Assembly: GCA_030603165.1 (NCBI GenBank)
Contig: JAUVYH010000009.1
Span: 1-37,199, forward strand
Source: Fidelibacterota bacterium
GTDB lineage: Bacteria > Fidelibacterota > UBA2242
DNA: 37,199 bases
Direction: 5' to 3'
Positions 17,820 through 27,313 of the stretch are shown one piece after another (position 1 is the first letter of the stretch; the number at the start of each line of letters is the position of its first letter). The position numbers were made by a program, and so were the translations under genes. The notes below the pieces were generated by a model. It made no database searches and had not been told where the DNA came from. It saw only the letters and a program-made list of their open reading frames with translations.

Positions 17820-19337
17820 ATGAAAAAGAGAAACTATCTACTGATTTTATTATTACTGGTCGGCCTTACTACGATGGGTTGGGGACAAACATTTCTTGGA
17901 AAAGATGGAGGATTGGAAGGATCCGCTACAATTGATAACGATATTACATATTCTGTGCCACAGGAAGGTAAATGGACTAAAACGAAAGAAACTATTACTA
18001 TTGCTAATGAAACAACAATAACAAGAAGTGGTGAAAATGCATTAAAAATAAGCATGACTTCAGAAACAATGAAACGTGTATATACACCTCAATTTACAAT
18101 TTCAGCATCAACTAGTAAATGGTATGTTCAATTCTATAGAAGATCATCTAGTACGTCAGACACTCAGGAACAATGTTGGGGAGTAATTAGGAATGGAACT
18201 GAAATGAAAACTGTTACATACAAATCCGTACCATCATCTGATACATGGGAGAAAGTAACTTATGCCCCAACATCCACAGACGAAGCGACAACGGTTGCGG
18301 GAGTAATATTAACTAAAGCAATTAACGCTGGTGGTGATGTTTATATAGACGATTTTTGTATTTATGCGGCTACAACAGTAGATAATACAGCCCCTAACGC
18401 TCCCGGTTCTGTTACCATATCCAATATAACTCAAACAACCTTAGATTTAAGTTGGTCTGCGCCATCAGGAGGTACTGACGATGGAGGTTATATGGTCGTA
18501 AGATATAATACAACACCATCAGCAGACGACGATCCAAATGTTAACGGCATATATACAGTCAATAATACAATCACCGTATCAAATACTGGAACTGTTAGAT
18601 ATATTGGAACAGAAACCTCCTTTACCGATTCCGATCTATCTCCAAATACGACATATTACTATAAAGTGTATACTTATGATAAAGCACATAATTATTCGAC
18701 TGAAGGTGAATCATCCGACACTTCTCTCCCCGTCGAACTCCAGGACTTCAACGCCATTCCCGGCAACGGCAAAGTCACTCTAAGCTGGATCACCGAAAGC
18801 GAGACCGAGAACCTGGGCTTCAATCTCTACCGCAGCGTTAATAAAAATGATGAATTCTTAATGTTGAATGCTGAATTGATCGCGGGACACGGCAGCACCT
18901 CGAAAAGGCACGAGTATTCTTACGTTGACCGTGATGTGGTCAACGGCGTCACCTACTACTACAAACTCGAAGACGTGGATTATGCCGGCAAAGCCAAGTT
19001 ACACGATAAGGTTGTTTCCGCCACACCAACGAGCAAAGAATCCGACGCCAATATCAATCAGTTCCGGCTCTACCCATGCTTCCCTAATCCCTTCAATCCG
19101 GAAACCACCCTGCGGTTTGAGTTGACCGAAGCAGCCAGGATCAGTGTTCAGATCTATGATCTTCTGGGAAACCGGATCACCACCCTGAGCGATGCCGCTT
19201 TTCAGCCCGGTGAGCACAATCTCACCTGGAGCGGCAGAGATCATCAAAACCGGTTGGTAGGAACCGGAATTTACTTCCTGAAGATCAGCGGCGATCGCGG
19301 CATCTCCCGCACCGAGAAAGTCATCTTCCTGCGATAA
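17820..19337 (+). CDS. Secreted protein with carbohydrate-binding-like N-terminus, FN3 domain and T9SS sorting domain
   Basis: Signal peptide MKKRNYLLILLLLVGLTTMGWG; FN3 APGSVTISNITQTTLDLSWSAPS; LPVELQDFNA linker; C-terminal YPCFPNPFNPETTLRFEL…KVIFLR. Confidence 0.8.
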   Translation: MKKRNYLLILLLLVGLTTMGWGQTFLGKDGGLEGSATIDNDITYSVPQEGKWTKTKETITIANETTITRSGENALKISMTSETMKRVYTPQFTISASTSKWYVQFYRRSSSTSDTQEQCWGVIRNGTEMKTVTYKSVPSSDTWEKVTYAPTSTDEATTVAGVILTKAINAGGDVYIDDFCIYAATTVDNTAPNAPGSVTISNITQTTLDLSWSAPSGGTDDGGYMVVRYNTTPSADDDPNVNGIYTVNNTITVSNTGTVRYIGTETSFTDSDLSPNTTYYYKVYTYDKAHNYSTEGESSDTSLPVELQDFNAIPGNGKVTLSWITESETENLGFNLYRSVNKNDEFLMLNAELIAGHGSTSKRHEYSYVDRDVVNGVTYYYKLEDVDYAGKAKLHDKVVSATPTSKESDANINQFRLYPCFPNPFNPETTLRFELTEAARISVQIYDLLGNRITTLSDAAFQPGEHNLTWSGRDHQNRLVGTGIYFLKISGDRGISRTEKVIFLR

Positions 19338-19346
19338 TTTTACATT

Positions 19347-19412
19347 ACACCTGACAGGTTTATTTGAATTTGCTCTCCATAGAGGAAGCCCTTGATTAAA
19401 CCTGTCAGGTGT
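19347..19412. terminator. Inverted repeat, likely terminator-like hairpin between two T9SS cargo genes
   Basis: Perfect 16-bp arms ACACCTGACAGGTTTA (19347-19362) / TAAACCTGTCAGGTGT (19397-19412); each arm itself contains palindrome ACCTG-A-CAGGT. Confidence 0.55.
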
Positions 19413-19505
19413 TTGTTTAGTATAAATTGTGACAAAAATCGTTTTATCCCAACTAAAATGATAGTAAACTTTACAGTTGAAATAAACGATTACACAAAAG
19501 GACAC

Positions 19506-21185
19506 ATGTTTACGAAAAATCTGAAATCTCGCATATCTATACCCATATTTATGCTGTTTTTAATCCTTTTTTCGGTTGCGATTAACGCCCAGGCGCCTGC
19601 CGGGTATTATGACTCCGCTGCCGGAAAAATCGGCATTGAGCTGAAAGCCGCGCTGCATAATATCATCAAAGGACATACGGAAAAGTCCTATGGAGATGCC
19701 CGGTACATTCTTGATAAAACAGATCAGGATCTTGACAATAACAATAACGTCCGTGTCATCTATTCTAATCATAGTGTCAGCGGTACCTGGGATTCCGGAG
19801 TCACATGGAACCGCGAGCATGTTTGGGCAAAATCTAGAGGTATTGGCGACGTCGATAATTATACAAAAGGGGCGGGAAGCGACTTGCATAATTTAAGAGC
19901 TTGTATCTCTTCTATAAATACTGCCCGCAACAATCGCTGGTTTGCCGAATGTGATGAACCATATCAATATAACGGTGAAAATACAGGAAGTTATACCAGT
20001 TCGTCACAGTGGGTATGGAAACCCAGAGATGAAGATAAAGGTGATGTTGCCCGCATGATATTCTATATGGCAGCCCGCTATGAAGGGGATAGCGATGAAC
20101 CGGATCTGGAAGTAGTTAATTATTTTCCGGATAAATACTCTAATGAGCCTTTTCATGCCAAGCTATCTGCCTTGTATCAGTGGCATTTGTACGATCCCGT
20201 TGACGACTGGGAATGCAACCGCAATGAGGTAATTTACAGTTATCAGCATAACCGCAATCCATTTATAGATCGTCCTGAATTTGTTGCCCGGATCTGGGGC
20301 GACACTACCGAATCGGATACTCCGGTTATTTTCTTTTCGGAATATATCGAAGGCAGCGACGATAATAAAGCGCTCGAGATCGTCAATGCCTCCGATAAAT
20401 CAGTCGATCTCAGCGATCATGCTATTTTGTCCAATTACAATAACAGTCCATGGTATACAACCCGCTATGTTTTTCCAGATGAAACTGTGCTGAGCCCGGG
20501 CGATGTCTGGGTGATCGTTCATTCCGGCGCTGATTCAACGATACGAAATGTCGCCGATGATAGTACGGGCGCCAGTGTAGTCAATTTCAACGGCGATGAT
20601 GTACGCGCACTGGTAAAAATAATGGAAGGCGATACGACATTTTTGGATGTGATAGGGTTATATAACGATCCTGACCTTAGTTATGGCTGGGATGTTGCCG
20701 GTATTTCCAAAGCCACTCAAAAACACACCCTGGTGCGGAAACCAAACGTAAGGCAAGGAAATACCAACTGGACAAGTTCCGCCGGCACAAACACAGACGA
20801 CTCCGAATGGATCGTGTACGATTCCGATACATTTGATTACCTGGGTTCCCATACGATCACTCCTTCCAGCCTGTTTGGATTGTGTAGTGCGCCCGACCGG
20901 CTCGATAGCTACCGCCTCTATCCCTGTTACCCAAATCCATTTAATCCGACCACAACCATCCAATATGATTTATTTAAAGAAACAACGGTCACACTCAGTA
21001 TCTACGACTTGAGAGGAATTGTCGTGAATACACTTGTCAAAGAAAGACAGGAACCGGGAACTTATCGAGTTTTATGGAGTGGTACGAACACAAATAACAG
21101 TGTTGTTGCCGCCGGAGTTTACCTGTATCAATTACAAACCATTGACGGTTTTATGAAGACCGGCAAAATGATCCTGCTGAAATAA
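19506..21185 (+). CDS. Secreted endonuclease I family nuclease with lamin-tail-like domain and T9SS sorting domain
   Basis: Start at MFTKNLKSRISIPIFMLFLILFSVAINAQA; VTWNREHVWAKSRG nuclease motif; IFFSEYIEGSDDNKALEIVNASD LTD-like segment; YPCYPNPFNPTTTIQYDL…KMILLK. Confidence 0.87.
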   Translation: MFTKNLKSRISIPIFMLFLILFSVAINAQAPAGYYDSAAGKIGIELKAALHNIIKGHTEKSYGDARYILDKTDQDLDNNNNVRVIYSNHSVSGTWDSGVTWNREHVWAKSRGIGDVDNYTKGAGSDLHNLRACISSINTARNNRWFAECDEPYQYNGENTGSYTSSSQWVWKPRDEDKGDVARMIFYMAARYEGDSDEPDLEVVNYFPDKYSNEPFHAKLSALYQWHLYDPVDDWECNRNEVIYSYQHNRNPFIDRPEFVARIWGDTTESDTPVIFFSEYIEGSDDNKALEIVNASDKSVDLSDHAILSNYNNSPWYTTRYVFPDETVLSPGDVWVIVHSGADSTIRNVADDSTGASVVNFNGDDVRALVKIMEGDTTFLDVIGLYNDPDLSYGWDVAGISKATQKHTLVRKPNVRQGNTNWTSSAGTNTDDSEWIVYDSDTFDYLGSHTITPSSLFGLCSAPDRLDSYRLYPCYPNPFNPTTTIQYDLFKETTVTLSIYDLRGIVVNTLVKERQEPGTYRVLWSGTNTNNSVVAAGVYLYQLQTIDGFMKTGKMILLK

Positions 21186-21195
21186 TGGAAAAATA

Positions 21196-22068
21196 ATGAT
21201 GACAGTTATAGAACATATCAAAAGAACCGGCTTGCTGCTCGACGGCGCTATGGGCACTATGCTGATGCGCAAGGGCATAAAAAGCGGAACAGTATCGGAA
21301 TTGATGAATCTTGAAAAACCCGATATCGTTCTGGACATCCACCGTACTTATCTCGACGCCGGCTCCGATATGATTACCACCAACACCTTCGGCGGTTCCG
21401 GAATTAAACTGAAAAAAGCCGGTCTGGAGAACGAAACCGAAGACATCAATCGCTCCGCCGCTACAATTGCCCGACAGGCTGTCTCACAGGATCAATTTGT
21501 CGCCGGCGATATCGGACCGCTGGGAGACATGCTGCAACCCTTCGGACTCATCAGCAGCGACGAGGCTCAGCAGAATTTCTCCGAACAAGCCTATTTCCTC
21601 GCCGATGCCGGTGTGGATGTCTTTATTGTTGAAACCATGTTCGATATAAACGAATCCCTGGCGGCTATCCGGGGAATTCTGGCGGTATCCGACTTGCCGA
21701 TCTTCGCCACACTCACCTTTGAAAACACATCAAACGGTTTTAATACGATAATGGGAAATCCCGTGTCCGACAGTATGAAAATTCTAATAGACGCCGGAGC
21801 CACTGCCGTTGGCGCCAACTGCTCGATCGGCAGCGATCATATGGTCAAGCTGGCTGAAGAAATCAGAAACTGTGTAAAAACTCCGGTCATTATACAACCC
21901 AATGCCGGTATTCCGGAAATGAAAGAGGGGCGGCTGCATTACCCCGAAAGTCCAGCCTATTATGCCCGAAATGTCAAAGCTATTAAGGATATCGGTGTGG
22001 AGATCGTCGGCGGTTGTTGTGGCACAGCCCCGGAATACATCAGCGAAATAAAGCGACTGTTAACCTGA
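21196..22068 (+). CDS. Homocysteine S-methyltransferase family protein (MetH N-terminal domain-like)
   Basis: LLLDGAMGTMLM…ITTNTFGGSGIKL…VGANCSIG…EIVGGCCGTAPEYI with zinc-ligand Cys motif GGCCGT. Confidence 0.9.
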   Translation: MMTVIEHIKRTGLLLDGAMGTMLMRKGIKSGTVSELMNLEKPDIVLDIHRTYLDAGSDMITTNTFGGSGIKLKKAGLENETEDINRSAATIARQAVSQDQFVAGDIGPLGDMLQPFGLISSDEAQQNFSEQAYFLADAGVDVFIVETMFDINESLAAIRGILAVSDLPIFATLTFENTSNGFNTIMGNPVSDSMKILIDAGATAVGANCSIGSDHMVKLAEEIRNCVKTPVIIQPNAGIPEMKEGRLHYPESPAYYARNVKAIKDIGVEIVGGCCGTAPEYISEIKRLLT

Positions 22069-22079
22069 ATTATTCATAG

Positions 22080-22212
22080 CCACTAAGACACCAAGATACA
22101 AAGTGATGTTTAATATAAAAATAAAGATAAAAAAAGAGGGTATAAATTTTGATTTATTTGGTATATTTCAATATCTATATTTTCTTAATTCTTAGAGCCT
22201 TAGTGTCTTTTC
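22080..22212. repeat. Short inverted-repeat intergenic element
   Basis: CCACTAAGACACCAAGATACAAAG at left; minus-strand AAGACACTAAGGCTCTAAGAATTAAG at right. Confidence 0.45.
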
Positions 22213-22548
22213 CCAGAGGGACCCCTTCGGGGGTGGCAAGATTTATGAATTAAACAGGTTAATTAACCGAATCCAAAACCTTGATTTTCTCACTTCCTTT
22301 AATACAATTTGCACTTTGATATTTAATATTTGAAATCAGAACTCCCAGTTTATCACAAATTATGACATTTTATTTTACGAATTCATTGAAATAAATCATT
22401 GATTTTTCAACATCAGGTCGGGAGTTCTGAAATCAGTCCTGAATGTTTACAATTATTTTTCTGTCCGGGCGCAAAGAATTTGACATTCTTGATTTATGAG
22501 TGTAAAATCCCAGACGTTTGACATTGAAACAATCATTAAAAGTAAAAT

Positions 22549-23205
22549 TTGAGCGACGACCCTCCTTTACCTGAATCTAAATCCTATTCCAAAACCTGGA
22601 AAAGTATCGACAGCGTTCGTAAATATGCTGAATCCCGTTATAAACACCTGGACCAGCGGATAGTATCCCTGCGTGAAATTCGGTTGGTTGATCGCATTCT
22701 AAAAAATATTTCTTCTTCACAGCAAACTCTGCTTGATATTCCTACGGGCTACGGCAGGTTCACACAGACTTTTCTGGAACACGATCTGGATGTATCCAGC
22801 GCCGACCTGAATCTCTATGCGGCATTATATCAACGGGAACAACATCACGAAATCGCCAAATCCCTGGTGGCGAATGTTTTCAATATTCCTTTTCCAGACA
22901 ACAGCTTCGATATCGTTTTCAATTTCCGGCTCCTCCAGCATATAAAAACCGGGGAAGAACGCCATCAAATCCTGAAAGAACTGAACCGCGTAACCTGTAA
23001 TTGGGCAATTGTATCCACATACATTTATACTCCTCTCCACTCATTCCAGCGTAGAATCGTCAAACGCCCTAAGCGGATTTTTATGGCGAGCCCCGAAGAA
23101 TGGCAACGGGAAGTTGAAGACGCCGACTTTAATATCCGAAAATCCTGGTGGGTTTTTCGTCATTTTCACGCCCATAAAATCTTTTTATTAAAGAAAATCG
23201 TTTAA
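22549..23205 (+). CDS. Class I SAM-dependent methyltransferase
   Basis: LLDIPTGYGRFTQTFL, VSSADLN, VFNIPFPDNSFDIVFNFRLLQHI; probable TTG start. Confidence 0.8.
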   Translation: MSDDPPLPESKSYSKTWKSIDSVRKYAESRYKHLDQRIVSLREIRLVDRILKNISSSQQTLLDIPTGYGRFTQTFLEHDLDVSSADLNLYAALYQREQHHEIAKSLVANVFNIPFPDNSFDIVFNFRLLQHIKTGEERHQILKELNRVTCNWAIVSTYIYTPLHSFQRRIVKRPKRIFMASPEEWQREVEDADFNIRKSWWVFRHFHAHKIFLLKKIV

Positions 23206-23327
23206 TTTATCGCATACCACTAAAAGCATTTGAAAATTCCCGTTGGAATCCGTACTTTATTTCGGTTGTGTTTAAAAAAATGATTGTAATAAATTGCCTC
23301 ACTGGAGGTCTTCTTGAAACAAAAGAA

Positions 23328-23462
23328 ATGTCCTATAATAAAAGTTTGTAACCTCCCCTTTTCCCCTCCTTACCAAGGAGGGGACTTCTCCACCGGGAGT
23401 CTCTTTGAGAAAGGGGTGGTTAATCTATTTGCGAAATCAAAGAATGCTGTTATATAGGACAA
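23328..23462. repeat. MITE-like intergenic element with short terminal inverted repeats
   Basis: TGTCCTATAATA at left and TTATATAGGACA at right, bracketing a C/G-run palindrome CCCCTCCTTACCAAGGAGGGG. Confidence 0.4.
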
Positions 23463-23505
23463 AATTTTTTAAAATTGCTATAAAAGATTTAATAAAGGTT
23501 TTTCC

Positions 23506-25551
23506 ATGAAAAAAATATTCTTTATCGCATGTGTTTTTTCGATTACCATAACTGCCCAGAGAGTCCCGGGTCCTGAGGCAATTTTTCAGCAGCCTGCGTT
23601 TTACGGCAATTCACCCGCATCTATATGCTGGTCGCCCGGAGATTCGTCTGTCGCCTTTATATGGAATAAAAACGGCTACCGCTACGGCGATATCTGGCTG
23701 GCGCAGATTCCATCGGGAAAATTAAGACAGCTGACGACCTTTAATAATGAAAATTACGGCAACCCGGATCAAATCATCGGGAACTTGTCCTGGTTTCCCC
23801 GCCGACAGAAACTTCTGTTTACATACCGGGGAGATATTTACACCCTCATACCAAACAAACAGGATCAGCCGGTGGCATTGACTATTACAGATTCAAGAGA
23901 AATCGCTCCGGCGGTGTCTCCCGACGGCAAATATGTTTCGTTTATCCGGGATAATACGCTACGGTTAATCGGTGTCAAAGAGGGTCGTGAGATACAGCTA
24001 TCTCACACAATGCAGGGAAACCGGCATCAAAGAACAGACGTTTATAGCGATAGCGGCACACTATTTCATTATCAGTGGTCACCATCCGGCAGACAAATTG
24101 CTATTCCTGACTTCGTCGAAAATTATGCCCGGGCTATATTAATTTTTAATTTGGCATCAGATAACTCGACAGTACGTATCGTTTTATCAAAAGACCGGCA
24201 GCTTTTTGTGCGGGACATGCTCTGGAGCGAGGATGAAAAGAAACTGGTAATCGACTACATGGCCGGAAATCTAACAGAGCGAAATATTGTCCTGATTGAC
24301 ATTGAATCGCAACAGATCGACACTTTGTACAGCAGGCAATCTGAATTATGGTGCAATGATTTTGGGTCGAAGCTGTTCTGGACAAATCAGGAACAAAAAA
24401 TTCTGTTCGGCGACACTCAAAACAGTTACCAGCATATCTTTGTCGTTGACTTGCAGCATAAAACACCCATTTCAATAACACGGGGCAAATGGACTGTTTT
24501 TAATTATGCGGTGCGGGCGGCAGATGATCAGGTTTTCTTTACCGCTAATAAAGACAACCATTACGAAAAACACATTTATACAATTGACAGGAAAAACGAT
24601 AAAGTGGTGAAAGTGTCTTACAAACGCGGTTGCCACGACTTTGCGTTGTCATCAACCGGACAGTACCTGATCGATGTGTTTTCAACTGCGTCAATACCTC
24701 CACAGCTGTACTGGACAAAAACATTTCCGGTCAGTAAATCCAAACCGTTGTTAATTCCAGACGCCCGGATTCCCAATGCGCAGCATTTAATGACGGCGCT
24801 AAATAAAAAAATACGAAATTCAAAAACCGGTAATGATGTGCACTATACGCTCTGGTATCCTGAGGACCACCTGGCTTCAGAAAAATATCCCCTGATCCTT
24901 TTCCTGAATGAAGCCAAGAAATCGGTGTCTGATCTTTATGAATGGGAATTTTCCAACTTGATTGCCCAATGGCTCAGCAGCAAGGGCTATATCGTCGCTG
25001 AAATTGACTATCCTACTCTACCGGAAATTCCCGAAAAAATTGATGCTGACCGCGGGCTTGAACCGCTGGAGATGCAACTTCAGGATATTGATGCGGTAAT
25101 CGGCGTACTTGCTAAAGAAGAATTCATCGATGTATCCCGAATCGGAACCTGGGGCTTCGGCTACGGCGGATATTTGAGCCTGATGGCGCTATTGCGGGAA
25201 CCGGATCGTTTCAGCGTCGGCGTCGTGATTCCTTCTGAAAACAATTGGGAACGGTCTTACTCAATTTATGAACGCAATATCTTCCGAAAAATTGCCGCTG
25301 CGGATTATCCACTGTCACTAAATTCACCGGATATCTTTAGTAATCTCCGTGGGAAATTGCTGCTCATCCAGGGTGTCACTAATCCTTTAGCACCGATGAT
25401 AAACGCTTTTGAATTGACCCGGCAGATGCTGAATATTCAGAAGCGCATCGACTTTATATTCTATCCGTGGGAAGGATCGCAATTGACGTCGGATCCTGCA
25501 TACATCGATCTGATGCATAAATTGCTGGAATATTTTGACCGTTTTCTGTAA
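23506..25551 (+). CDS. S9 (prolyl oligopeptidase/DPP IV-like) family protein, predicted catalytically inactive
   Basis: Signal peptide; N-terminal propeller; C-terminal alpha/beta hydrolase fold with RIGTWGFGYGGYLSLMALLREPDRF, LLLIQGVTNPLAP, FYPWEGSQL (triad residues substituted). Confidence 0.82.
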   Translation: MKKIFFIACVFSITITAQRVPGPEAIFQQPAFYGNSPASICWSPGDSSVAFIWNKNGYRYGDIWLAQIPSGKLRQLTTFNNENYGNPDQIIGNLSWFPRRQKLLFTYRGDIYTLIPNKQDQPVALTITDSREIAPAVSPDGKYVSFIRDNTLRLIGVKEGREIQLSHTMQGNRHQRTDVYSDSGTLFHYQWSPSGRQIAIPDFVENYARAILIFNLASDNSTVRIVLSKDRQLFVRDMLWSEDEKKLVIDYMAGNLTERNIVLIDIESQQIDTLYSRQSELWCNDFGSKLFWTNQEQKILFGDTQNSYQHIFVVDLQHKTPISITRGKWTVFNYAVRAADDQVFFTANKDNHYEKHIYTIDRKNDKVVKVSYKRGCHDFALSSTGQYLIDVFSTASIPPQLYWTKTFPVSKSKPLLIPDARIPNAQHLMTALNKKIRNSKTGNDVHYTLWYPEDHLASEKYPLILFLNEAKKSVSDLYEWEFSNLIAQWLSSKGYIVAEIDYPTLPEIPEKIDADRGLEPLEMQLQDIDAVIGVLAKEEFIDVSRIGTWGFGYGGYLSLMALLREPDRFSVGVVIPSENNWERSYSIYERNIFRKIAAADYPLSLNSPDIFSNLRGKLLLIQGVTNPLAPMINAFELTRQMLNIQKRIDFIFYPWEGSQLTSDPAYIDLMHKLLEYFDRFL

Positions 25552-25619
25552 GCAGTAAAATCACATCGCACAAGAATAATTTTTGGTATAAATATTGACG
25601 GAATCGTAAAAAGTATCAA

Positions 25620-25716
25620 AACTGTCATTCTGAACGAGGTACGAGTGAAGAATCTTGTGAGAAAAAGCTTTGTTCTAAAGCGATCCTTCGTCGCTTCGCT
25701 TCCCTCAGGATGACAG
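25620..25716. repeat. Intergenic palindromic element (GTCATTCTGAACGA…CCTCAGGATGACAGA)
   Basis: CTGTCATTCTGA and TCAGGATGACAG ends bracketing a TCGTCGCTTCGCTTCC segment. Confidence 0.5.
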
Positions 25717-25805
25717 ATTAGGAAACACACTGGACTGACCAAGATCCTTTTTCGCTTCGCTTATTAGAATGACACATATAACCACTTTTTACGGAATTAT
25801 AAATA

Positions 25806-26129
25806 TTAGTTGGGTAAGCCATTCTTCGGAGCTGGATTAAACCCGAAGGGTGTATCCGAACCTTTTTCCGGTAGTTTGATCTCACCGAATTTGGATTCGA
25901 ATTTGGCTATATTATCCCGCAGCGTATAGAGAAGCGTTTTAGCGTGCATTGGCGTCATAATAATACGGCTCTGGACAACCGCCTTGGGAGTACCCGGCAT
26001 AATTCTGGCGAAGTCTATTACGAATTCCGCGCCGGAATGTGAAATAACCGTAAAGTTACTGTAATTGCCTTCGGCTTTTGCTTCGGGTAATTCGATTTTT
26101 AATTGAGTAACCGGTTTTTTTGGTTCCAT
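25806..26129 (-). CDS. DUF3467 family protein
   Basis: EGNYSNFTVISHSGAEFVIDFARIMPGTPKAVVQSRIIMTPMHAKTLLYTLRDNIAKFESKFGEI. Confidence 0.88.
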   Translation of the reverse strand: MEPKKPVTQLKIELPEAKAEGNYSNFTVISHSGAEFVIDFARIMPGTPKAVVQSRIIMTPMHAKTLLYTLRDNIAKFESKFGEIKLPEKGSDTPFGFNPAPKNGLPN

Positions 26130-26141
26130 GAATTGTACCTA

Positions 26142-26609
26142 CTATTTTTTTTTCGGTTTCTTTTTCGGTTTCTTTTTCGATTTCTTTTTTAATTTGTTAT
26201 CAGAACCATTATCTTCTTTATCTGCTTCCCAGTCATCATCTATCGAAATATCCGGATCAAATATTTTCCAGGCTTCATCTTCGATATCACTTTCACTATT
26301 TAGAGCTTTCTTAAGTTCTATATCATCTTCAAATTCATCCCAGACTTCTTTGTGTTTTTCGAATTTTGAGGGATCAGGGTCGTGTTCATCAAAATCTTCC
26401 CGTTCCCCTTTGAGAATCTCGTTACGATACAAACTTATATCAAAGAAATCAATATCTTCAACAATATCGTGATACATCAGCAATTCCAGGAAATTCAGAT
26501 ATTTGGGATTGCGCAGTTTTGTTTTACAACTTTTGCAGACCAGCGATTCTCTCAAGTCTTGCTCTTCCAGGGGAGCGCCACATTCCGGGCATGCCAAATC
26601 TTCCATCAA
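26142..26609 (-). CDS. Zinc-ribbon protein with acidic middle and Lys/Pro-rich tail
   Basis: CPECGAPLEEQDLRESLVCKSCKTKLRNPKYLNFLELLMYHDIVEDIDFFD; C-terminal KKKSKKKPKKKPKKK. Confidence 0.65.
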   Translation of the reverse strand: MMEDLACPECGAPLEEQDLRESLVCKSCKTKLRNPKYLNFLELLMYHDIVEDIDFFDISLYRNEILKGEREDFDEHDPDPSKFEKHKEVWDEFEDDIELKKALNSESDIEDEAWKIFDPDISIDDDWEADKEDNGSDNKLKKKSKKKPKKKPKKK

Positions 26610-26757
26610 GACTCCTATTAATTTGCGGCGGTAAATATAATCGGATACAAGCAGTTCGTCAAGGAAAATTTTATTTTAATTTTATGACTTCTCACTGCGA
26701 AATTTACCACCGGCACTCTATATGGACATGAATGGGTTAAACCATCGTCAATACGCA

Positions 26758-27288
26758 CTACAATTTAAACGAATCAACCATTAAATGATGAATATATCGA
26801 TAGGAAGATTCAACCGGATCCTCCTCTTTTTTCGTCATCTGTATATTGAAAAAATAATCCGAATATTCCGATTGAAAACCGATGCGTTTTGGAGCGTTGG
26901 TCTTCAATACCGCCGCCGCCGTATAGGGATGAAAACCCGTATTCAAATCCACCGCAACCATGTAATGTCCGCTTCGTATTTTTTCACTTGCGCTTGAAGG
27001 CAATACCGGATTCCGCTGAATATCCTCCGGGATAGACACGGTAATTATGGAATCATCGTTCACTTCACAAAGTAAATCACGGGCATTTTCGGAGATCAGA
27101 CACATGCAGTTCTCCCGGTGGGATTTTATAACAGAAGAGAAAACCCTGAATGCAATTTTTCGGTATTGTTCATCGAAAGGAAAACAGATCAGAAACTTTT
27201 TGTTTTTAATGTCGGCGGCACGGATCCCGGAACCCGATCGTTTACAGTCACGAAGTATTTTCCGCAGCAGACGTTTTGGTATCTTCAT
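26758..27288 (-). CDS. Conserved hypothetical protein (DUF6913/glycosyltransferase-9-like segment)
   Basis: VDLNTGFHPYTAAAVLKTNAPKRIGFQSEYSDYFFNIQM. Confidence 0.5.
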   Translation of the reverse strand: MKIPKRLLRKILRDCKRSGSGIRAADIKNKKFLICFPFDEQYRKIAFRVFSSVIKSHRENCMCLISENARDLLCEVNDDSIITVSIPEDIQRNPVLPSSASEKIRSGHYMVAVDLNTGFHPYTAAAVLKTNAPKRIGFQSEYSDYFFNIQMTKKEEDPVESSYRYIHHLMVDSFKL

Positions 27289-27313
27289 CTCACAACCCTA
27301 CGGTAACGGCGAT

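Noticed and set aside
26142-26200. TTTTTCGGTTTC tandem repeats as a microsatellite switch
   Set aside because: They encode the KKKPKKKPKKK tail in frame; unit length 12 nt would not cause frameshifts, so phase variation is unlikely.
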